Below the pieces are notes generated by a model, which was not told the origin of the DNA, did no database searches, and saw only the letters and a program-made list of their open reading frames with translations. Positions 1 to 10,247 of a stretch of 64,000 bases of DNA are shown here, one piece after another. The DNA comes from Saprospiraceae bacterium (GTDB taxonomy: Bacteria > Bacteroidota > Bacteroidia > Chitinophagales > Saprospiraceae): positions 124,001-188,000 of the forward strand of contig JADKFC010000004.1 in the NCBI GenBank assembly GCA_016717655.1, in the 5' to 3' direction. The position numbers and the translations under genes were made by a program. Numbering within the stretch: position 1 is the stretch's first letter; each line of letters begins with the position of its first letter.

Positions 1-521
1 TTAGTCTTTATCACGTAGCGCAGCCCATAGCTGTTGGCAGCCATAACATTATAATCAGCAGAAAGCAGAGATAAATAAAAAAGATTGGCAAGCAACTCTG
101 CTTGTTCTTTTACTCTGCCTATTTCATCGGTTTTAGAAGAAGGAATGTTTCCGTATAAGGCTTGAGCAACGAGTAGCATGTCTTTATTTTTTTTGTATGC
201 CTCGGTATTGAATGCCTGCAAAGGCCATGGTTTTATGGCTTCCTTATTGACACTGGTCCATTCTGAAATTTGGTATGGAAACTTTCCTGTTACCACTTTT
301 TGCTCAATGCTAACCCCATTCTCTATGTGTGCCGGTAGCGCATTGGTAGACATCGGGGCAAATCGCAAAACGATGCTATCCTCATAGGCCTTAGCCATGA
401 TTTGATACTTAACTTCTATTTTAGGTACTTCATTCTCAACATTTTGGGATAATATTTCAAAACAACAAAGTACTAATAAGGCACATAGAAAAAATGTTTT
501 ATTCACTAAATTTCTGTTCAT
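1..521 (-). CDS. Secreted protein of unknown function, N-terminal part (runs off the window)
   Basis: The reading frame opens at an ATG at 519-521 and stays open to the window edge, so only about 173 residues of the N-terminus are visible. The TTA at 1-3 is not in this frame. Residues 1-26 form a signal peptide (basic start, hydrophobic run FFLCALLVLCC, ending ILSQ). The mature part begins with an acidic, beta-rich segment (EVPKIEVKYQIMAK) and then a helical stretch. I recognise no family. It lies 37 nt after the stop of the 2076-aa gene on the same strand, so it is probably the last visible gene of the operon that starts near 8.75 kb and may belong to the same surface assembly. The protein is certainly exported; its function is unknown. 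Confidence 0.75.
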   Translation of the reverse strand, partial: MNRNLVNKTFFLCALLVLCCFEILSQNVENEVPKIEVKYQIMAKAYEDSIVLRFAPMSTNALPAHIENGVSIEQKVVTGKFPYQISEWTSVNKEAIKPWPLQAFNTEAYKKNKDMLLVAQALYGNIPSSKTDEIGRVKEQAELLANLFYLSLLSADYNVMAANSYGLRYVIKT

Positions 522-558
522 AATTCTTTCATTTAAAATTGTATACATTTCTAATTGC

Positions 559-3500
559 TTATATACCATTCAATATGTTGGGCTTAAAATTTTTATATAT
601 TTTATTCTCAATATTCATGTTGAAATTATGCATGCCATCTGCCTTCATAGCGTTAATTATTACTCCATCGTTGTTGGGTTTAAAATCAATGACATCTTTC
701 ATAGAAATAATATAGGCTGGAAATACCTTACTGCCGCTTCCCAATGACTTTAAAAATTTTGATAACCTGTTTATAGAAAATAATAGTTTATCAGATCCTA
801 GTCTTTGTATTTTGCCGTAGGTGCTGCTATATATCAAGTTGGGTGGCGTTTCATCCAAAAATGGAAGTACATTGTCGCTGACTACATTGTCACGTACAGC
901 ATCAAGCATCCTGTCTGTGATGTAGTTTTTAATAAATATTCTATGATTTAAAAGTTCATTGTCTCTATTTGCTTGATTTAATCCCAAGTATTTTTGCATT
1001 ACTTCAAAATTATCAAAGTAGGTTTTTAAAAAGGAATCCACCACAATTTGCGAAGCGTTATCAAATGCATAACCTAAGTATCCATCTTCCAGCATCTTGT
1101 TGTATGGTTTATAACCAGCTGTACCGCTAAACATGTCTTGTAATCTAAAGTTATTCAAATCATGATAGTCAAAACACTCATTACCATAAAATCTATACAT
1201 GCTTTCCTCAACTTCGTAATTTTCCCATTTTATTCCCGCCTTGTTTCCTTGTAAGTTAAACTTCTCTGTAGCAATGATTGGTTTGCCTTTTTCAATTCGC
1301 AATCCCCTCATTTTTTCCTTATAATTTACGAAATCACCTGTATTGAAATACCAGCTAAATAAGACGAGCTCAGATGTGTTGCTAGCCATCTTACTTGAGA
1401 TAGGCACCACTCGGTTGTTTATTTTAACATCCCCATATTGTTTTCTGACTTGAAAATCAGAACCAAATAAATTTGCAGCCAAATTTGGGTTGTTTGAATT
1501 TACCTTTTTCTTTATGATTGGCTGAATAATTACATAGCTGTTTTGAGGTAGGTTTTTCGGCATCTGAAACCTGATTTCAGCTTTGTTGTTTTGATTTATA
1601 TCTGTGTTATATACTTCTTTATGAAAAGATTCTCCATTCCCCCTCCTATCGTAGCTCATCACTCTTAATGCAAAATCAAAATTGCCTTTAAAATCATTGG
1701 GAATGCAAAGTACCGACTCATCAAACATAAAACTTCCGGTAATATTGCCACCGGTTGCAGCAGCCGACAGATATAGTATAGGGTATTCAGGATTTTCTTG
1801 ATTGATAAAGTTAATATTGGTGTTAAATACTTTTGCATATTTCGAGGGTGCCTTATACACAACACTAAATGTATTGTCCTGACTGGCTTTCCTAAATTCA
1901 CTATCATTGAGAGGCGTTGAGGAACCATACGGATTATTTTGAGTCCTGTGAAATGGATATAGATCAGAAACCCATTCTTCTTTGATTTCTTTGATTCCAC
2001 AATTGGTAGTAAATGTAAATAACCGTTTATCTACATAAACATTGTCTTTTTCATCGCCTGCCAGCTTCCAGGCGTTTCTATCCTGGTTGGTATAGTTTTT
2101 ATTTGCTCCTTTTGAGTTTATACCCAAATTAAAAATTCTTACTTTGGCAGTCAACTCAGCTCTAAATCTACTTTCTTTTTCAAAAAGTAAGTTGGCTTTG
2201 GGTATCAAAGAATAACCGTCATTCGAAACTTTGAAATTACCTATATGCAATGCCGTTTTTGATAGAATCGTATTTTCCCAAATGCCACCATATCGATTCA
2301 AAGCATTTTTTTCATGACCTCCCAACCACAAAGTTAGATCGGATGGGAGGATGTGGTAATACCGGTACTCAGTATAATTTTGACCTTCGTTATCCGGGTC
2401 AGGTACGGGTATCTTTATCAAAAAGGTTTCATCAATTTTATAGTTAAACGTGAAGGTAGGTTGTACATAGACTTCCTGCAGATCCTTTGCATCGTAGGTA
2501 CTATCCAGTTTCTTAAGGTCAAAATCTGTTTCAGGAGTAACAGATGCAATAAGAGGAATTGCCTCTGATACAATATCAGTACATTTTTCACCAATAAAGA
2601 ACGGAATGCTAAAATTGCCTGAAATCAATCCACCTAAAACACTAAAATAACCACCCAGTGCTCCTTTGAAATAGGTTGGACTAGGCATGCCCATTTCTAA
2701 GTATGCTGCTGCACCCGCTTCTACTATACTGATATCTGCCTCAATAAAAAATAAATCTATATGCACTCCTACATCCATTTGTGCTCCAATGTACGCTTGC
2801 CCTTTTGCATAAAATCCATTGATGCCTTTGGTTTGAGTCTGTCCATTCTCATTTCTGCACAAGGCGGCATTTGCTTGTAGTTTATAAAATCCTACATCAA
2901 ATCCAACCATTATTCTGGCATATAGGTAAAAGATGGCAAATTTGACGTCCAATTTCTGGTCAAAATTGGCTCCAAAGGCCAGGCCACCCTCTATTGCTCC
3001 TCTCTGATATGAATTTAAATTATCGCTATTGGCATAACTACCCTCCTCCCCTTGATGGTTGCCATTGATGATGTTCATGATAAATGTAGGTATAGGGGGC
3101 ATACGATCCACAGCCGCAATACCATTTACTTCTATACCATCTCTAAATGCATTGCCACTTCCTGAACCGCATTGCATATAGGCCTTAAATTTTGCAATTT
3201 CTAAGACATCAATGCGAATGGGATCGCCTCCTTCTAAATTTCCGGTTTTCCAGGGTCTGCCAACATGAATAAACCAGCCTGTAGGACCTGCAAAAAAATC
3301 CAATTTAGCGCTGGCTCCTAGCAATATTTTTTGCGAATGATTCGGTACTCCAAATTCTATTCCTGCATGGAAAATGAATGATTCTTCCACGAAGTTCATT
3401 TTCATTTTTACGTCCAGCTTTCCCATACAATCCTGATTTCGTCTAATAAGAGGATCATTTTCGTTCACAATAAACCTACCATCCATGCTAAAGGTAATGT

Positions 3501-6500
3501 ACTTTACACCTCCTGTAAGGGTGTTGAACTCCATGGTTAAACCACCATCAGCATCAAATGTATTTCTGTTTTCTGCGCCCACTAAAACAGACGCCTTAAT
3601 TCCAAATACATCAGGACTTGGGGTATATACAATTCCTGAAAGTGATTTAAAAGCTGAAACATCATTGGGATCATACTTTTGTGTTCCTGTAATCTTGTCA
3701 CCGGAGTATGTCTGGGCAGCCTGCGTCATATTGTAATAAACACCACCGCCAAATCCATACATGGCCAAGCCTGTGCCCAAAGAAATTCTACCCGGAGAAA
3801 AATCAACCATGCCATCAATAAAAAAATAATTGTACCCTCCATTGCCTTCACTCTTATACCCAAATTGAGCCTTTGCATTAACATCAATTTTAATTATTTC
3901 CATGTGGAGTTCTCCCATAAAGCCATAGCTGCCTTTATTATCATTAAAATATCCGATCGTTCCATCTACTCCCACCGGCCCTATTTTAGACCCGGCATTT
4001 AACTTTATACTATTCAATTCTGCATCTATCCCTTGCCAATCAGGTCTGCCATTCTTCAGTCCTATTTTTCCATAAACCTTAAAAGCTACATCTGCTTTAG
4101 GCACAAAATCAGCGTCTGCCAATTTCAATAATGCTTTAAAGTTTATCCCTACTTTAAGCCTGTCTGCCTGATCTACATACAAAGAGATGCCCCTGCCTTG
4201 AGTGGGATCAAGATCAATGGTAAATCCTGCAATACTGTGTTGCGGAGACGCTGTCGCAAATTGCACATCATCGTAAGCAAAATACTCACTTTGACTTTGT
4301 ACCCTCAAATTTTCAAACCTGAGACCGGCAAGTTTAATATTGGGTATATCTTTAATATCAGGTATGATGTCTAATTTGCCAAAAAGTGCTGCTTTCGCCA
4401 AAAAATCCTGTCCACCCCTTTTTTCTATCGTAATGCTGGTGCCTTGAATAAGCCTTGCTTTTGCCCAAAAAATATCAAAAGCTATATCTGCCTTAGGCTC
4501 AATTTCAAAACTGAACCCTAAATTTTGATTGGCTGGCTTTGACAACGTGCACGTATAATCCAATTGGTTGGATGTGTTTTCATAATCATGCGACAATGGC
4601 AACACGATCTTACCTTTGAGGCTACTGCTTTTGAATGTACTTTTCCACAAATCAATTTTAAACTGATCAATAGAGAAAAACCAACTATCTAGCGAGCCAT
4701 CACCTACTGCCAAAATATTATTAACAGAAACATTTCCTGAAAGACCCTGGTCAAAAATTAATCTTTCGGCTAAGACTGTAGTGGGTGTTTTGGTAGTTGA
4801 ATTATTAAAACAGCCCGGCAAATTGATTTGAATGGCCGGAATATAAAAACCTCTCCAGGTTAGTAAATCGGTAGCAATCGGAGGGTCATTTACATCGCTG
4901 CTTTTGTATGGACTTGGTATGTTTTGTGGATTTCTCAAATCAGAGTGGTCATAGTGCATTTTTGTACCATTTTTATCAGGCCCAAATGAAAATTCATCGA
5001 AGCCCGAAATATAAAATGTAGAAAATTCTACTTCTGCCACCCAATCGTTCCATCCTTCCTCTGTATCACTCTGCATCAATACAGTCGCCGGGCCATTGGT
5101 GTTTTTATCAATTAGACTGCCGGCAGGAAAAGTGTATTTAGCCCCAATGTGCAAATTCTTGAAGCCCTCTTTATCAATGGTTATCGAGGTTGCCTTATTA
5201 TCATTAATTCCGCCCAACAGGGTGAGGCCTATGACAGGTATCTCAAAGTTTTTTGCCAGCATCAATTTTACATCTCCGCATAAATCATTTTTATCTATGC
5301 AGATTCCTTTGCCCAAGAGTGCAAATTTTGAATTGGCATCTAACACATCTACAACAGCTGCTGCCTCAAAATAACCTTGTTCAGGAGTAAATGTAATGTC
5401 TGTAATGATTACAGAAATGGCCTTTTCATCAAAGCCAATGGGCACCGAAAATGCAAAACTGTTTGCCGCATTCTTAATCCATGATATTTTCTGCTCTGCA
5501 TTGTTTTTTACAAAATCAGAAAGATTCGCCATTTCATTTTGACCAATACTTATACCTCCCGGGTCATTTATATCTGGCTTAGGCAGAAATGGAGTGGCGC
5601 TGGGATTCACATTTGCTTTGATGATGCCAGAAGCATGGATTAAATTATTGCCCGATTTTTTAATTTCTATGTCTGTGAATACAACTTTTGCTTTAATGAG
5701 TTTGGCATTTACCAAAGGCAAGGGTATAAATCCTGTTCCACTATAAAGATTGCCATTTTTCTGAAATGATTGCACTTCCATATCGAAGTGGCTGGTCTTA
5801 ATAATTGAGCCCACCGTGAGGTCAACTGCATTTACCATGTCTGCAGGTAAAGGAAGTTTGCAACTACAATCTACATTTGGTTCGTCATTCTGATTGATCT
5901 GATTATTTTGTTGGTTCTGGCTGGAAAGTGTAAAAGTACAAACGCTGCTCAAGCCATTATTGGCAATGGGATAGTTGCCATTTACAACCTTGGCAACAAC
6001 GGCCCAGGCATAGTAACCCTCTGCCAAAACAGGGTGCTGCAGGTTGTAATTAATAGAATTAATGCTGATGTTTTTCACCCAAATCGCATTATTACCTCCA
6101 TTGTCGATGGCATTTTCAATAACATCCTGCGGTACGTCTCCTTCAAGTAGTTTGACAATGTAAAGGTCGTATTTTATGGGCTTGTTATGATTGACCGGTG
6201 TCCAACTAAAGCTGTACGATTGAGGTATGCTAAACAATTGCTCACCATTATCGCACGATGGGTAAATGAGTTGAGGTGCATTGAGATATTGTATTATTAT
6301 TTGACCGCACCCTACGTTGGCTACATTCAATTGCTGATCCGTTACAAAATCATATACATCTATACAGAGCGAATAACTACCTTCCGGCAAGATACCATCT
6401 GCCAATAATTCTGCTACTTCAAGATCCCCATTGTTTACTTCTATGTTTTCTTCATTAAAAAATTCATACAGTTCACCATTCGCAGGCAATTGATACATGG

Positions 6501-6789
6501 CGTTTGGACTCAGAATTATAGGGTTCAATGGCTTGTAGTTTTCCACCGTTTGGGCAAGAAAGCCATTGTCATTAAAAAATCTTGCCTTTAGATAAACCTG
6601 CTTCGTATTGTTTTGATTGTTGTTTAGTGTGATCACCACTTTATTTCTTAAATTGGTGTATTCGCTTAAATAGGGAGAATAGGGAGGATTGACAAGCGTA
6701 TTTACACCAACGGCTTGTGTATAGGAGTACTTTGCTATAAACGATAAAAAAAGTACTAGAAACATTTTTAGAAATCTGCTTGTCATCAT
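559..6789 (-). CDS. Giant secreted beta-rich protein, 2076 aa
   Basis: An uninterrupted 6.2-kb frame. Residues 1-25 are a signal peptide (FLKMFLVLFLSFIAK, then SYTQA). Residues about 27-290 form an N-terminal region that starts NPPYSPYLSEY and contains GSYSLCIDVYDF, resembling the beta-sandwich-like N-termini of large Bacteroidota surface proteins. A Gln/Asn-rich linker and a Cys pair (VDCSCK) follow near residue 300. The rest is long runs of alternating polar and hydrophobic residues with many Gly and aromatic positions, as in beta-solenoid or barrel proteins. I see no T9SS sorting tail; the C-terminus is helical and ends NILNGI. It starts 3 nt after the stop of the beta-barrel gene, so the two are very likely made together and may interact at the outer membrane. 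Export is well supported; function is unknown. Confidence 0.85.
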   Translation of the reverse strand: MMTSRFLKMFLVLFLSFIAKYSYTQAVGVNTLVNPPYSPYLSEYTNLRNKVVITLNNNQNNTKQVYLKARFFNDNGFLAQTVENYKPLNPIILSPNAMYQLPANGELYEFFNEENIEVNNGDLEVAELLADGILPEGSYSLCIDVYDFVTDQQLNVANVGCGQIIIQYLNAPQLIYPSCDNGEQLFSIPQSYSFSWTPVNHNKPIKYDLYIVKLLEGDVPQDVIENAIDNGGNNAIWVKNISINSINYNLQHPVLAEGYYAWAVVAKVVNGNYPIANNGLSSVCTFTLSSQNQQNNQINQNDEPNVDCSCKLPLPADMVNAVDLTVGSIIKTSHFDMEVQSFQKNGNLYSGTGFIPLPLVNAKLIKAKVVFTDIEIKKSGNNLIHASGIIKANVNPSATPFLPKPDINDPGGISIGQNEMANLSDFVKNNAEQKISWIKNAANSFAFSVPIGFDEKAISVIITDITFTPEQGYFEAAAVVDVLDANSKFALLGKGICIDKNDLCGDVKLMLAKNFEIPVIGLTLLGGINDNKATSITIDKEGFKNLHIGAKYTFPAGSLIDKNTNGPATVLMQSDTEEGWNDWVAEVEFSTFYISGFDEFSFGPDKNGTKMHYDHSDLRNPQNIPSPYKSSDVNDPPIATDLLTWRGFYIPAIQINLPGCFNNSTTKTPTTVLAERLIFDQGLSGNVSVNNILAVGDGSLDSWFFSIDQFKIDLWKSTFKSSSLKGKIVLPLSHDYENTSNQLDYTCTLSKPANQNLGFSFEIEPKADIAFDIFWAKARLIQGTSITIEKRGGQDFLAKAALFGKLDIIPDIKDIPNIKLAGLRFENLRVQSQSEYFAYDDVQFATASPQHSIAGFTIDLDPTQGRGISLYVDQADRLKVGINFKALLKLADADFVPKADVAFKVYGKIGLKNGRPDWQGIDAELNSIKLNAGSKIGPVGVDGTIGYFNDNKGSYGFMGELHMEIIKIDVNAKAQFGYKSEGNGGYNYFFIDGMVDFSPGRISLGTGLAMYGFGGGVYYNMTQAAQTYSGDKITGTQKYDPNDVSAFKSLSGIVYTPSPDVFGIKASVLVGAENRNTFDADGGLTMEFNTLTGGVKYITFSMDGRFIVNENDPLIRRNQDCMGKLDVKMKMNFVEESFIFHAGIEFGVPNHSQKILLGASAKLDFFAGPTGWFIHVGRPWKTGNLEGGDPIRIDVLEIAKFKAYMQCGSGSGNAFRDGIEVNGIAAVDRMPPIPTFIMNIINGNHQGEEGSYANSDNLNSYQRGAIEGGLAFGANFDQKLDVKFAIFYLYARIMVGFDVGFYKLQANAALCRNENGQTQTKGINGFYAKGQAYIGAQMDVGVHIDLFFIEADISIVEAGAAAYLEMGMPSPTYFKGALGGYFSVLGGLISGNFSIPFFIGEKCTDIVSEAIPLIASVTPETDFDLKKLDSTYDAKDLQEVYVQPTFTFNYKIDETFLIKIPVPDPDNEGQNYTEYRYYHILPSDLTLWLGGHEKNALNRYGGIWENTILSKTALHIGNFKVSNDGYSLIPKANLLFEKESRFRAELTAKVRIFNLGINSKGANKNYTNQDRNAWKLAGDEKDNVYVDKRLFTFTTNCGIKEIKEEWVSDLYPFHRTQNNPYGSSTPLNDSEFRKASQDNTFSVVYKAPSKYAKVFNTNINFINQENPEYPILYLSAAATGGNITGSFMFDESVLCIPNDFKGNFDFALRVMSYDRRGNGESFHKEVYNTDINQNNKAEIRFQMPKNLPQNSYVIIQPIIKKKVNSNNPNLAANLFGSDFQVRKQYGDVKINNRVVPISSKMASNTSELVLFSWYFNTGDFVNYKEKMRGLRIEKGKPIIATEKFNLQGNKAGIKWENYEVEESMYRFYGNECFDYHDLNNFRLQDMFSGTAGYKPYNKMLEDGYLGYAFDNASQIVVDSFLKTYFDNFEVMQKYLGLNQANRDNELLNHRIFIKNYITDRMLDAVRDNVVSDNVLPFLDETPPNLIYSSTYGKIQRLGSDKLLFSINRLSKFLKSLGSGSKVFPAYIISMKDVIDFKPNNDGVIINAMKADGMHNFNMNIENKIYKNFKPNILNGI

Positions 6790-6792
6790 GAT

Positions 6793-8496
6793 CTAAAAAT
6801 TTTGGGTGATGTTTGCATTGATATAATTTTGTGTAATTCCTCGTTCAGATATGGTCATTCTGGAAGTGGTACCTGAGATCACCAAACTCGATTTTTTTGT
6901 TAAGGACAAAGAGACCGATAAACCCACCGAAAATGCTGGTTTTGATTTTTCTCCCTCTGCCCCGGCCAGGTTAAAAGAATTATTTAGGTTGATAGCAAGT
7001 TTTTCATGGATTAGATTCTTTGAGTATGCTGCATTAAAACCATAAGATTTTACATTCCCCTTTACGTTTTGTGAGGCTAAAAACAAAGAATAACTATTGT
7101 TATAATTGAAACCAATAGAATAAGAATGTTTTTTTATGTCATTATAATTATACGCCACAATAGCGTTAAGATTATTAAAACTTTTGTCAAACAAAGGATT
7201 GAACTCATAAATTTCCACAAGTCCTTGTCGTGAGAAGGATACATTCACGGCTTGAATGACTTCTATTGATTTTGAAAAAGCATAGTAAGCATTTATATTA
7301 AGGTTGTTGCTCACGTTTTGAATAGATATGCTGTCATATTTTTCGGGGTTGGCAGCATTCGTTAAAAGTCCAAAATTACTAAATACAACATTGGCATTGA
7401 ACCTGTCATTGGGTATGTAAGTAGCATTAATGTTAAAAATGGTGTTGTTGTTACGGGTAATTAATTTTTGATTTAAATTATTGGTCTGTTTTCCAAATAC
7501 TAAATTCAAAATTAAAGTTTGATTGTGCAGTTTAAAACCTGGCTCTATGCTCCATTGAGAAATATCTGTATTGATATTGGCCAAGCCCAGGGCCTTGTAT
7601 TCGGGCTGGATATGTTTATACCTGAGATTGAGATATAGATTTTTACTTCCGTAAGATAATACATGATCGTGTGCAAAAGTCAGTTGTGTAGTGAGATTGG
7701 GGTTCTTCTCAAGGATGCCCGACCATTTAGGAAGTTCTTTTTCACCTGAATTCCGCAAAATAGAATCAACATGGATGCCATTCACATCTCTTGTGTATAT
7801 AGACAATCCAGCATTAAAATGATAAAAAATATTTTTATGCAGGGTCACTAAAATCTCACTCCCTATGGTCTTGCTCCTTCGGGGCTTGATTTTAAATTTC
7901 GGATTGTAGTAGCTGATCGAACTTTTGTCATCATACGCACTTGCATAAGTCAAAAGAAAAGCATTTTTTCTGGTCTTTAATCCCGCTTTAATTACAAAAC
8001 CACTGGTCTTATACTTAGGAGTTACTCTATTATAGGCAATGTCTGTACTGTCAATAAATACTGCCCTTTGGAACCTTCCAGCAAAGGCGCCCAAATAAAA
8101 AACAGAAGGATTTATTTCAAATCCCAGACCAAATACGTTGAATCCCGTAAAGGCATATCTGCTAAAGCTAATATTGTTGTTGCCCAAATAGAATTTTGCC
8201 CATTTGATCCTCGGTGCCAAACCAAATCTCAAAAAAGGGTAGCTTGCATTTCTGCCATTGTCAGAATAGCGAAAGCTAAAGGGCAATGTAAGGTATTTTG
8301 TTTTTAATGAAGTAGAGAAACTCACCCCATAGCTGTATGGGTTTATTACTACATTGGAATCAGAACTGTTTGATATTGATCCAAAGATATTGACATTTCC
8401 AGATACCTTAATGGCCCTGTTCAGTGCATTATCTTTCTGCCCAAAAGAATAGCTTGTTATGAAAACGATGATGAAGTATGTGTTAATATATTTCAT
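6793..8496 (-). CDS. Outer-membrane beta-barrel protein, about 567 aa
   Basis: I chose the ATG at 8494-8496 because it opens directly into a signal peptide (MKYINTYFIIVFITSYSFGQ). The frame also has ATGs at 8527-8532, which would put an unusual 12-residue extension in front of it. The mature protein is a series of amphipathic strands with alternating hydrophobic and aromatic residues and ends in Phe (NANITQNF), the usual C-terminal signature of an outer-membrane barrel. The early segment VSGNVNIFGSIS resembles LQFSGNAAIYGQM in the 835-aa protein at 38-40.5 kb, suggesting the same barrel family. It sits between the promoter-proximal 66-aa gene and the 2076-aa secreted protein (3-nt gap), which suggests that the barrel anchors or passes that protein. 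No specific family was identified. Confidence 0.85.
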   Translation of the reverse strand: MKYINTYFIIVFITSYSFGQKDNALNRAIKVSGNVNIFGSISNSSDSNVVINPYSYGVSFSTSLKTKYLTLPFSFRYSDNGRNASYPFLRFGLAPRIKWAKFYLGNNNISFSRYAFTGFNVFGLGFEINPSVFYLGAFAGRFQRAVFIDSTDIAYNRVTPKYKTSGFVIKAGLKTRKNAFLLTYASAYDDKSSISYYNPKFKIKPRRSKTIGSEILVTLHKNIFYHFNAGLSIYTRDVNGIHVDSILRNSGEKELPKWSGILEKNPNLTTQLTFAHDHVLSYGSKNLYLNLRYKHIQPEYKALGLANINTDISQWSIEPGFKLHNQTLILNLVFGKQTNNLNQKLITRNNNTIFNINATYIPNDRFNANVVFSNFGLLTNAANPEKYDSISIQNVSNNLNINAYYAFSKSIEVIQAVNVSFSRQGLVEIYEFNPLFDKSFNNLNAIVAYNYNDIKKHSYSIGFNYNNSYSLFLASQNVKGNVKSYGFNAAYSKNLIHEKLAINLNNSFNLAGAEGEKSKPAFSVGLSVSLSLTKKSSLVISGTTSRMTISERGITQNYINANITQNF

Positions 8497-8531
8497 TACA
8501 TCTGACAGCTGGAGCAATCCTGGTTTCATCA

Positions 8532-8732
8532 TTATGCAGTATTCTTGGTTCTGACAGTAATATCATCTGTTCCATTTTTGACGCTATCCAGTTTCAATTG
8601 CACAGCACTCAAGTCTCTGCAGCTGCAGTTGTCACAGGCAGAATTTAGATAGGAGTGGTTGACTCTCCCGTGCTGAGCACTCCTTATGTATAAGGTGGTG
8701 GCAGGTATCAAAAAAATGTACAATACGTTCAT
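8532..8732 (-). CDS. Small protein of unknown function, 66 aa
   Basis: This short frame has a hydrophobic start (MNVLYIFLIPATTLYI), then a Cys cluster CDNCSC near residues 34-39 and a Lys/Asp-rich tail. It does not match a family I know. Support for a real gene comes from position: a good promoter match ends about 27 nt upstream of its ATG, and its stop overlaps the most upstream possible start of the barrel gene. It could instead be leader sequence or the decayed 5' end of something longer. Confidence 0.4.
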   Translation of the reverse strand: MNVLYIFLIPATTLYIRSAQHGRVNHSYLNSACDNCSCRDLSAVQLKLDSVKNGTDDITVRTKNTA

Positions 8733-8758
8733 TGCTTATGCTTGTAGCTGATTTTAAT

Positions 8759-8788
8759 CAAAGCTAAAGCGGAATGTCCTTACCCAAA
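8759..8788 (-). promoter_or_regulatory. Bacteroidota-type promoter for the 8.7-1 kb operon
   Basis: Read on the minus strand, TTTG at 8785-8788 is followed after 18 nt by TAGCTTTG at 8759-8766. This fits the Bacteroidota primary sigma consensus (TTTG at about -33, TAnnTTTG at about -7). Transcription would start around 8751-8754, some 20 nt before the ATG at 8732. Confidence 0.6.
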
Positions 8789-9105
8789 TTCAGGATTGAG
8801 TAGGTGGCGGACTTGGGTGAGTTGCCGGATGAATGGCCAAATAATTGGTCAAGCTGTTTTTTCCGTTTCTTCGATTTTACCCCCTTCTTTGTCTAGAATA
8901 TTGAGCAATTGTCGCAATTTTATTGCGATACAGGAAGTAATTTATACAGGAGTACCTTTAATAACCCTTCAGCAAGGAGGGAATATGCTCTTGGCTCAGG
9001 GTTATTGAGGGTGGATTTGAGAGAAGTACCTTTTCGTGAGAATATGCTATTACAGCTGGTGTTTAATAGAAATTTATGAAACGGAGATAAAATATGAACA
9101 CACCC
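8789..9105. other. Intergenic region with an 8-bp inverted repeat
   Basis: No gene is supported here. ATAACCCT at 8961-8968 and AGGGTTAT at 8998-9005 are perfect inverted copies 29 nt apart. Short direct repeats also occur: AGTACCTTT near 8951 and 9024, and GAATATGCT near 8981 and 9040. This may be a terminator for the gene at 9106-9669 or simply decayed sequence. Confidence 0.3.
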
Positions 9106-9669
9106 TCAAACAACCCATTCGTTATTGAGTAAGTATTTTCTCGTAAAGATGTTCCTTAGTTCAATATGATATTCAAAATATTGCGAAATCAAAGGTCTAT
9201 ATGTCAGGTCGCCAATATAATAAAGACGTCGTATTTTAATATATTCTTCATCAAATTCAAATCCTTCATTGTTGACAAAATCCCCAATTTTGCTCCAAAA
9301 TATATACTTTTTTACCCAACTAAAATCGAGGTAAAGCTTATTTTCGCACATATATTCAACTATCGTTCTATAAAAATAAAGCAATCCATATAAGTATTTA
9401 TCACCAGTAAGTAATTTAAAATTTTTTTCTTTCAATTGTTCAATTAACTCTTCAAACATTGTGAAAAACAAGTGGCTGTTATATTCAACACCGTCAACAT
9501 AAATGATCAAAGTAATATAGTCATAATCAGAATTTGCAATAATAAAACGCACAAACTGGTTTCCAAAATCGATAGCATATAAATGGCTACGCAAAACCTC
9601 TAAATCATACTTTAAACAAGTGTTTTGAAATGTATCAAAGAATTTAAGTTCTAAATCTATGTTTTTCAT
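9106..9669 (-). CDS. Cytosolic protein of unknown function, 187 aa
   Basis: I use the ATG at 9667-9669 (MKNIDLELKFFDTF). An upstream start at 9723 would add 18 residues that do not look like part of the domain. There is no signal peptide or membrane segment. The protein is acidic and very rich in Tyr, Phe and Ile, with an alpha/beta pattern (YITLIIYVDGVEYN, FFTMFEELIEQLKE). Such small, aromatic-rich, very AT-rich single genes are common among immunity proteins of polymorphic toxins and in accessory regions, but no toxin gene is adjacent, so that is only a guess. It is isolated, with intergenic space on both sides. Confidence 0.6.
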   Translation of the reverse strand: MKNIDLELKFFDTFQNTCLKYDLEVLRSHLYAIDFGNQFVRFIIANSDYDYITLIIYVDGVEYNSHLFFTMFEELIEQLKEKNFKLLTGDKYLYGLLYFYRTIVEYMCENKLYLDFSWVKKYIFWSKIGDFVNNEGFEFDEEYIKIRRLYYIGDLTYRPLISQYFEYHIELRNIFTRKYLLNNEWVV

Positions 9670-9723
9670 ATAACCAAGATTACTTTGATTCAAATTTACA
9701 ATAATGGCTAAATAGAATAACAA

Positions 9724-10247
9724 AAAATGATATTTTACCGAGCTAGGTTATTTAATAATCCAAATATTGTTTTGGCGACGGGCCACCTATATTTCTCTTT
9801 GCAATACTATGTTTTGCTACGAAATAATAAAACATAATTTTATTGTTTTTTTTAAAAATAACTCAAACAATAAATAAATACTATTATCTTTGTACAGGAA
9901 AATAGTACTCTATACACCGATTTAGACGCAATAGACATTTTTAAGGGGGATATTTAGAGAGTTCAATTTTATTAAACCAAATATTTGGACCTTTGAACTT
10001 TATTAATTTAATGAATATTAAATTATTGAAAAATTTGATTTCCTTTTCAAATCATATAGAGCCTGAGCAATTTTTTATTTTGTATCTATTGATAATAACG
10101 TAACAGCAAACCAAAGGTTAATACCTTTCATTGTTAACTCAATTTTTTTAGAATTTGACCTTCGCTTTTGGAAAACGGCTTTGTGATCAAAGATGATTCA
10201 TTTAGGTGCAAAGAAAAATATATTATTAATATTAAATTTTTATTAAA
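9724..10247. other. AT-rich intergenic region with a possible -7 element
   Basis: No coding signal was found in these 520 bases. TATCTTTG at 9885-9892 matches the TAnnTTTG element on the plus strand, but no clear TTG lies 19-20 nt before it and the next ATG is 355 nt away. A short palindrome AAAGGT-TAAT-ACCTTT lies near 10113-10128. The 60 bases before the ATG at 10248 are nearly pure A/T, as is common for Bacteroidota translation starts. Confidence 0.3.
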
